A stretch of 12,500 nucleotides of DNA, from positions 95,001 through 107,500 of the forward strand of contig VIGQ01002128.1 of NCBI GenBank assembly GCA_009663005.1, given 5' to 3'. The notes beneath the pieces are model-generated. The model was not told the DNA's origin, did not search any database, and saw only the letters and a program-made list of their open reading frames with translations. The position numbers and the translations under genes were made by a program. Positions within the stretch are counted from its first letter, which is position 1. Each line of letters begins with the position of its first letter. This document shows positions 7,588-12,500 of this stretch, piece after piece. Source of the DNA: Actinidia chinensis (lineage: Eukaryota; Streptophyta; Magnoliopsida; Ericales; Actinidiaceae).

Positions 7588-7718
7588 CATTTCAAAATTT
7601 GATTTCTCTTCTTCACTCCACATAGATTGCAGAAATCATATCAATTGGTGTTGATTTCTTGTGAGTTCTTGCATTCCTACTTTTACAATTTTGGAGTGCA
7701 GAATCAAATTTTGGAATG
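7588..7718. mobile_element. small foldback element, copy 2
   Basis: The left end CATTTCAAAATTTGATTTCT is followed by CACTCCA. The right end, reverse-complemented, reads CATTCCAAAATTTGATTCTG followed by CACTCCA, an inverted repeat of about 30 bases. The same AATTTGATTTYTGCACTCC core builds the arms of the element at 2758-2886, so the two are related. No target duplication was found. The right side abuts an extreme C-rich tract. Confidence 0.58.
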
Positions 7719-7728
7719 GTCAAGAAAA

Positions 7729-7764
7729 CCCCCCCCACCCCAAAAAAAACCCCCCCCCCCCCCC
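7729..7764. repeat. poly-C/poly-A tract with a C15 homopolymer
   Basis: The order is C8, A, C4, A8, then C15 at 7750-7764. On the minus strand these are G runs capable in principle of forming a G-quadruplex. A 15-base C homopolymer is rare in AT-rich plant DNA, and its length is a likely sequencing or assembly weak point. The Gly/Val/Phe-rich minus-strand frame across it (7613-7816) is an artefact of the tract. Confidence 0.9.
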
Positions 7765-8182
7765 AAAATTTCTTAATAAACGTGTTAATTAAATACACCG
7801 TAGATTTGAGATACAATTAACTACCCATTTTTACTCAAACATCCCTAACCTTTGTGGATACTTGATTATTTCCTTTAAACGTAACTAATATTAAACAGGG
7901 CTCAGAATAATAAGAACCCATTTTAGTTAAACATCTCATATGTCTACTTCGATGGCACAAGAGAATCTCCAATGCCCCCTAATCTCTCATTATACAAATT
8001 GGAATAAAAATATAAAAAAAACAACTGCAACTGCTTTCCTCCCTCAATTTTCCATTCTAAGTTTTTATTGTGGGAGAGGTATTGTTCACTCATTTATCCA
8101 ATATTTCTCTTTGTCGTATTGCAAGAAGAATGACTGGGCCATGCTAGTAATTTAAATTTTTGGTGTGTTCTTGACTATTTGG
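7765..8182. other. AT-rich intergenic DNA
   Basis: A 71-codon frame at 7940-8155 has no recognisable domain and ordinary background composition, so I do not call it. Nothing else was seen. Confidence 0.45.
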
Positions 8183-8460
8183 TTTGAATTTTTCATCTTT
8201 AGAATTTTTTTTTGTACTGTTTAATCAAAATTTTTAATATTTTCGAGTTCCTTTTAAAGACAAAAAAGACGCTTTTAGATGATTATTTTTTGATAACCTA
8301 GTTTTTTTCATTTGCAGACTTTTTTTTCAAAGCATAATTTTTTTTATATTTTTAAACTCCTCTCGTCAAAATAATTGAAAAAATACGTAAAAAAATTTGA
8401 TAAGAAAACTTTACAAAAACAAAAAAAAACCAAAACGTTAAAAAAACTCAAAAATCTTAC
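8183..8460. repeat. T-rich/A-rich foldback-like region sharing a motif with the 1795-2237 MITE
   Basis: The left half is dominated by T runs and the right half by A runs, and TTAATCAAAATTTTTAATAT (from 8221) pairs loosely with the complement of the 8378-8410 segment. The string TGTTTAATCAAAATTTT...TTCGAGTTCCTTTT (8218-8256) matches the reverse complement of 1927-1971 inside the hAT-like MITE. This suggests a related but decayed element. Termini could not be placed, so the boundaries are approximate. Confidence 0.35.
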
Positions 8461-8775
8461 CCAAAGAGGACAAGAGAGAACAATATACTCATTTTAGGGG
8501 GTTTTCTTTTGAGTATGGAGTAAGTGGATAAAAAAAAAAAGAAGATAAGACCTAGTAATTTTTTTTGCTAAATAGGAAGGTAAATCCAAAAGACTAACAT
8601 GGGTTGTAGACCCAAAAATTATGGTTAGCGGGTTAAATTATACATTTTCATAAATCTTTTCGTTAAAAAACGTTTACAGGAACAATTGTATATAATTAAT
8701 ATAAATAATTAAAAATAACAAAAAATATATATATCATATTATTTTTATTTTTATTTTTCAAATATTTAAGTCCGT
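8461..8775. other. AT-rich spacer
   Basis: No gene was seen. Poly-A, poly-T and AT dinucleotide runs dominate, especially at 8690-8770. Confidence 0.45.
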
Positions 8776-8816
8776 AAGGTAGCCCCCTCCCGCACTGGTC
8801 CGCCCCTGCATTAGTA
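8776..8816. mobile_element. possible transposon end (GTAGCCCCCTCCC...CCGCCCCTG)
   Basis: A GC-rich block following a long AT-rich stretch reads GTAGCCCCCTCCCGCACTGG and then TCCGCCCCTGC. Plant transposon ends with GGCCCCC...CCGCCCCTG wording are familiar, but no partner end or target duplication was found, so the class is not assigned. Confidence 0.25.
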
Positions 8817-9179
8817 ACTTAGGATTCTCTATTCACATCAACTTTGGGAGCCCGCGAACTACATAATTTAATCAATTGAGAGAAACTTGTCCACTGGTGG
8901 AGCGCCGACTCTACCCATGCTATCATCCTCAAACACTACGGTTGACCGGGAAAAATTTCTGTCGATTGCTAAAATCGATTTTTTGGTTTACTTACTGGTT
9001 TTTTTTTTTTCAACTGCGTTTTGACTCACGTAGGAACTCAAACATGGCATTTTTTGTTGGAAGAAAAATATGATAAATGAGAATTTTAAAGAATAATTTT
9101 TATTGAAAGTAATTGTATAATAAAGTAAATTGAATTTTATAATTACAAAATAAAACTAGAACATAGGAATGAGATACAA
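8817..9179. other. non-coding DNA, nothing firm
   Basis: A 65-codon frame at 8876-9073 begins in a GC-richer patch and ends in a T run. It has no recognisable motif and is not called. AT-rich DNA with several AATAAA strings on either strand follows at 9070-9170. Confidence 0.4.
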
Positions 9180-9520
9180 GCAGAATTACGAGTCGTGTCC
9201 TGCACAAAACGCAGTCTGTTTAAGAAGATTCGTCACCTCACTAAGGAATGTTGTAGAGGCGTCCTTTTCTCTACGATAAAAGGGTTAGACCGCATAACGT
9301 CGGAAAACAACCGATGTAACTTTTGGCGACCTTGAACTGCATTGTCTTTCTCTCAAAATAGTATTTCAGAACTGATGAAACTATGTAAAACTCGATTCTT
9401 TTAATTCAAAACTGTCTTTTCTCCTCAAAACAGTATTCAAACTATGAAACTAGGTAAAAACTCGATTCTTTATCAAAAGTCTCTCCTCTTTTATAGGAGC
9501 ATGGCAAGACAAGGTCAATT
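9180..9520. mobile_element. LTR-like remnant containing a tandem repeat
   Basis: This patch is less AT-rich than its surroundings and non-coding. It contains an imperfect tandem duplication of period 70 bp: 9347-9401 and 9417-9471 both run from CTC(C)TCAAAAYAGTATT to AAACTATG and GTAAAACTCGATTCTTT. It is followed by CTCTTTTATAGGAGCATGG, the kind of short TATA-like string found in plant LTR transcription-start regions. No TG...CA boundaries, primer-binding site or gag/pol sequence was found, so the LTR reading is only a suggestion from texture. Confidence 0.25.
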
Positions 9521-9680
9521 TTTTCTATTCAATTATGGGGAAAAAAATATTTTCCAATTAGACTGTCATGGGGATGAGTTCCATCTTCAATTGAAGTTTA
9601 ATATTAAAAAAATAATCCTAAATGATAAGTTAATTAATATTGAGATTAACATTATTGACGACAAAAAATCCTAAAGACTT
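9521..9680. other. AT-rich spacer
   Basis: The 76-codon frame at 9444-9674 is Ile/Lys/Asn-rich background and is not called. A weak third copy of the repeat core (GAGATTAACATTATTGACGA) occurs near 9641. Confidence 0.4.
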
Positions 9681-9811
9681 AGTTTGGTTATTCGAAATGA
9701 GGACTTAACATTTATCGACGAGAAATGGTTGTTGCACACATCCAAGACGCATCATTGGGTATTGTCATGTATTAATTTGAAATAGGTTTAATTAGAGTAA
9801 TCAGTAAGCTG
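9681..9811 (+). repeat. dispersed direct repeat pair, right copy
   Basis: This is the partner of 7325-7459 in the same orientation. It contains TTTATCGACGAGAAATGG, CATTGGGTATTGTCATG and TTTGAAATAGGTTTAATTAG. See the left copy for the possible explanations. Confidence 0.6.
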
Positions 9812-10324
9812 CCAAAATCTCATCTCCTACCAAACTTTATTCATACCAAAATCTCAAACAATTTGGTCATAAACACAAAACTCCTTCATCACTTCACACT
9901 GGAGCTTTCAAATTCATGTAATACCCTATGTGCTAAAGTATGGACTTTATAACTTGTGAAGGGGACAAAAGTAGTGAAACTTTATGTACAATTTGGGTCC
10001 ATATTGCACGCCAACACGAGGTTTAAAGAAAAAGGAGCATTGTCTCTCACTCAACTGTCAAATCAAAACGCTTCAATCCTTCGTCCCAAAGGGGGAACAA
10101 AGAGCAACAAATTCCAAAGCCATTTACAATGCCCACACATTCCAATAAAGGATCCATAATCTCCACAACATGAAACCCTAAATTTTTGTGATAAATTTAT
10201 TAGTAGTTTTTAAAGTTAGGGGAAAATTATGGGCATTGGAAGAAAAGAGTTTTCTTAGCATGATAATACAAATTCATCAACACGCGGCGCCACACATACA
10301 AAAAAAAAAAGCAAAATTTTTTGC
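9812..10324. other. intergenic DNA, no gene supported
   Basis: A 67-codon frame at 9956-10159 (residues such as KVVKLYVQFGSILHANTRF) is somewhat less AT-biased than background but has no recognisable family and no supporting context. Nothing else was seen. Confidence 0.4.
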
Positions 10325-10346
10325 GATGTGAGCTAATTCCCACATC
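10325..10346. repeat. short inverted repeat GATGTG...CACATC
   Basis: GATGTGAGCTAATTCCCACATC is a hairpin-capable 22-mer with arms GATGTG(A/G)G. The CCCACATC arm resembles the upstream element of plant U snRNA promoters, but no TATA box at the required spacing and no snRNA follow, so it is not called as one. Confidence 0.5.
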
Positions 10347-10403
10347 AAGGGTAAAAAGGTCAAAAAGAAGTAATGAGCCCCACAAATGGGCGATCAAACA
10401 CAA

Positions 10404-10496
10404 ATGGATCCAAATAGTGGTTGGGGCCGACCGTTACTTTAATTTTTTTTTTAAAAAAAAACTACTTTTAGATGTCACACATGGATCCAAATAGTG
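10404..10496 (+). repeat. direct repeat of 16 bp, 77 bp apart
   Basis: ATGGATCCAAATAGTG is identical at 10404-10419 and 10481-10496, and both are followed by a similar G(G)GGCC or TAGGCC block. Between them lies a T/A palindromic run (10443-10460). It is probably a small local duplication. Confidence 0.75.
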
Positions 10497-11319
10497 ACTA
10501 GGCCTTGCACCCAAATTTTTTTAAGAAGAAAATAATAGTATCTCTGGCAGTATAGTATTAACATTACAAATTACATCGATTGTCCCCTTAAGTAAAAATT
10601 AATATTATAAATATTTATAATACAATTCTTATTTCGTATGCGCATTCATCTTTCTAAAATTAAAATCTATGTTCATCCCTAGACCAGGATTCCCCTCTCC
10701 TTTGAAGATTTACAGAAATCTTTTTATCCATTGGAGAGGGTTCAACTGAACCCAATAATTTTCCACATTAAACAAATTGTACACAAAATAATAATTTTAT
10801 AATTATTAACTAGACTCCCCAAAACCAATGGATTAGTGATTTTATTTATTGGTTACATACAATGAAGAATATGTGCTTAAAAACATTAATAATGAGATTT
10901 AATATGGGCAATCATTTTAAAACTGAAACTTTGTCCAATTGTAACGCATCTCCATTGTATGATTAGTGATTCCATGCATTAGTTAAGCGATTTTTTTCCT
11001 CTCCCTTTCTTGTACTAGAGGTCTTAGCTAAGTTTTTCTAGCAGCCTAACAAAAATATAAATGAACCCCACTTATTATAATGATTAGCTTCTATAAATCC
11101 TTCAACACAAATAATAATTCATTTTTATCTTGATTAATGTGTAGATGATATTTGATAATATAGTTAGTTAATAATCTGGTAATTATTTTTTTAATTAATA
11201 AAAATAGAGTTCATGATTGCTTATGTAAACACTTAAAGTACCCACATAATTAGCACAACCAATAAAGATACAATCAAAACCGCCTTTAAGCATTGGTATT
11301 CTTCTTTGAAATAGAGCTA
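10497..11319. other. very AT-rich intergenic DNA
   Basis: No gene, no RNA gene and no clear transposon end was found. GATTAGTGATT occurs twice (near 10831 and 10960) without further structure. Confidence 0.5.
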
Positions 11320-11445
11320 TGGTGAGTTGATTTTTTGGGTTATTGAACCGGCCATCAAATTTTAGTTTTTAACACCCGCCCAGTCTACCCAACCCAAACA
11401 ATTAGGCCGATCAATAAATTGGCGGTTTTTTGCACACCCTAAAAG
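11320..11445 (-). mobile_element. possible hAT-like element end
   Basis: Read on the minus strand, the segment starts TAGGGTGTGCAAAAAACCGC, closely matching the TAGGGGTGTGCAAA ends of many plant hAT MITEs. It continues with a GGGTTGGGTAGACTGGGCGG block common in those elements. The partner end was not found on the plus strand within this window, so this is probably a truncated copy. Confidence 0.38.
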
Positions 11446-11640
11446 GGGGGGGTTACCAATCAATTTTTAGTTGGCACACCACGACACATAACCTAATCAC
11501 CAATACTTCTTCAAAGACGTGGAATAGTCAAATTAATTACTTCTAGTTACTACTCGAATTTACAAGTTGATACGCAACGGATTCCTCAAGACGACATCGT
11601 TTAAAGCATACCGTGTGATAACACCCAGCTAACCCGACTC
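11446..11640. other. spacer between the hAT-like end and the GC-rich island
   Basis: It begins with a G8 run (11445-11452). There is no gene. GC content rises gradually from about 11560. Confidence 0.4.
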
Positions 11641-12081
11641 GAAAACTAAAAAGACAATATAGCCTCACCGGCGGTTACACTTACGAACCTACAGAAAGAT
11701 AAAGCACTCCAGAGAAACGAGAGGTTTTCCAGCGACTCCGTCGACTCCGTCAACACGCCGCCGTTCATCCCCTCGCTTTGAGCTGTTCTCCGCTTTCTCC
11801 GCCGGTGGCCGCCGCACAGGTTCCCGGCCGGACCCATGCTCGGGCTCTCTGTATCTCCCCGGCCGTTGCTGCCCCACCGCGCCGCGTGTCGCCGGTGCCT
11901 CGACCGCCTGGATGAGCCCCCGCCGGCGCTCGACGGCCCCACATTCCGCCGCGCCGCTTTCCGCGTCGTCATTGTCCGGCCTTGACCGTAAGTCCTCTGT
12001 CACCGGCGAGGGCTCCGACCTCCTAGCCGAGACCTAACCGCGGCCTTCTTGTCACCTTCGCCGGAGAACCGCCGGACTCGC

Positions 12082-12088
12082 TGAGTCA
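12082..12088. promoter_or_regulatory. TGAGTCA (GCN4/bZIP-type) motif
   Basis: The heptamer lies inside the GC-rich island. It is the palindromic binding core of plant bZIP factors of the Opaque-2 type. A 7-mer can occur by chance, so a regulatory role is only possible. Confidence 0.2.
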
Positions 12089-12285
12089 CCTCGCCGTCGT
12101 CGTCCCTCTTCTCTGTCGCCGCCGCAAGCTCTCGCTGAAGCTGCACATCTCCGAAATCACCTCATGAGACCTCGAGACTATCTCCTTCCGCTGTTTAATC
12201 TCGCCGTCCGGTTCGAACCTTCGCTTCTTCAACCACACGATCCTGCAGATTAACCTTCCTCGTCCAATGTCGTTCGCTATCCGAA

Positions 12286-12306
12286 CTAGGGTTTTGGGGA
12301 TGGGGG
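12286..12306. promoter_or_regulatory. telo-box-like motif and G runs
   Basis: CTAGGGTTTTGGGGATGGGG contains the complement of AAACCCTAG, a telo-box common near plant transcription starts, plus three G runs (GGG, GGGG, GGGGG). A further G-rich stretch at about 12391-12425 has GGGTTTGGG and a G6 run. Both have quadruplex potential on the plus strand. Confidence 0.4.
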
Positions 12307-12500
12307 TTTCGGAGAGGACTTCTTTCACGGTTTCTTTCTTCTAAACGGAAGGGGGCAGCGACGGCGGCCGCGGAGCTCCACCGTGGACAAGGGTTTGGGT
12401 CCGATTTGGGGGGTTTGTGGTGGTTGGTGCAGCTTAAACAACAACCCCCATTTGGTTTTGGGTAAATGCTAATGCTACAAAATTGGAAACTGGGGTGGTC

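Larger units (their letters stand above)
11640..12400. other. GC-rich island: probable promoter or first exon of an unidentified gene
   Basis: GC content jumps abruptly, with long runs of CCG, CGC and GCC triplets at 11760-12120, unlike the AT-rich rest. One plus-strand frame is open from 11663 to 12250 except for a TAA at 12035-12037. It reads for example SGLDRKSSVTGEGSDLLAET before that stop and HLRNHLMRPRDYLLPLFNLA after it. The minus strand is open too: 11646-11972 (108 residues, MTTRKAARRNVGPSS...), 11689-12003 and 12086-12328 (80 residues, with a charged stretch RRFEPDGEIKQRKEIVSRSH). GC-rich DNA has few stops, so open frames are weak evidence. CTAGGGTTT at 12286-12294 is the complement of a telo-box, which favours a minus-strand leader. 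I recognise no family. Confidence 0.4.

Noticed and set aside
7613..7816. 67-residue minus-strand frame with a Gly-rich centre
   Set aside because: The Gly-rich part is the complement of the poly-C tract and the rest lies in a foldback element.
9444..9674. 76-residue Ile/Lys/Asn-rich plus-strand frame
   Set aside because: Background AT-rich composition, no motif, and overlaps the LTR-like tandem repeat.
10325..10346. CCCACATC as a U snRNA promoter element
   Set aside because: No TATA box at the fixed downstream spacing and no snRNA-like sequence follow. It is better explained as half of a short inverted repeat.
12207..12222. GGTTCGAACC as a tRNA T-loop
   Set aside because: No acceptor stem, D-arm or anticodon arm could be folded around it on either strand.
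12363..12385. NotI, SacII and SacI sites in a row (GCGGCCGCGGAGCTCCACCG) resembling a cloning-vector polylinker
   Set aside because: Only about 12 bases agree with the polylinker wording, the site order and spacing differ, and the surrounding DNA continues as the same GC-rich island. Chance in GC-rich DNA is more likely than vector contamination.
1..12500. CRISPR array, phage, plasmid or bacterial defence system
   Set aside because: There are no regularly spaced identical repeats and no bacterial-type dense coding, and composition and mobile elements are those of a plant nuclear genome.

Overview
The window looks like ordinary nuclear DNA of a flowering plant, probably a woody eudicot. It is strongly AT-rich, full of short inverted-repeat transposons (MITEs) and microsatellites, with CT-rich leader-like tracts and AAACCCTA-type telo-box motifs. 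There is no bacterial-style gene packing, and I found no tRNA, rRNA, CRISPR array or complete recognisable protein gene. The organism guess is inference from texture only.

Layout. 1-96 may be the last codons of a gene entering from the left, followed by a Stowaway-like MITE with TA duplications (157-410). 805-1368 is a CT-rich leader and a GC-richer, broken exon-like segment that runs into a (CT)n(TA)n microsatellite at a GT donor-like site. 1787-2416 holds two MITEs almost touching: a hAT-like one with an 8-bp target duplication, then a Tourist-like one with TTA duplications. 2710-2903 is an (AAT)n array split by a small foldback element whose relative lies at 7588-7718. 3523-3953 and about 4951-5225 belong to one long-armed MITE family. 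4229-4352 is a recent 71-bp tandem duplication that includes the left end of another foldback element (4336-4474). 5575-5790 looks like an untranslated leader with a 96-nt intron. 6625-6928 is open on both strands and may be an exon or gene relic. 7325-9811 is bounded by two diverged direct repeats and contains transposon-like debris, a C15 tract and a tandem-repeated LTR-like patch. 9812-11640 is AT-rich with minor repeats and one hAT-like end. 11640-12400 is a sharply GC-rich island, probably the promoter or first exon of a gene that leaves the window on the right or lies on the minus strand.

How it works together. I see no operon, defence locus or pathway. The best-supported content is the set of non-autonomous DNA transposons identified from terminal repeats and target duplications. 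No transposase is encoded here, so they would have been mobilised from elsewhere. Gene calls at the two edges and at 1086, 5618 and 6635 are tentative.
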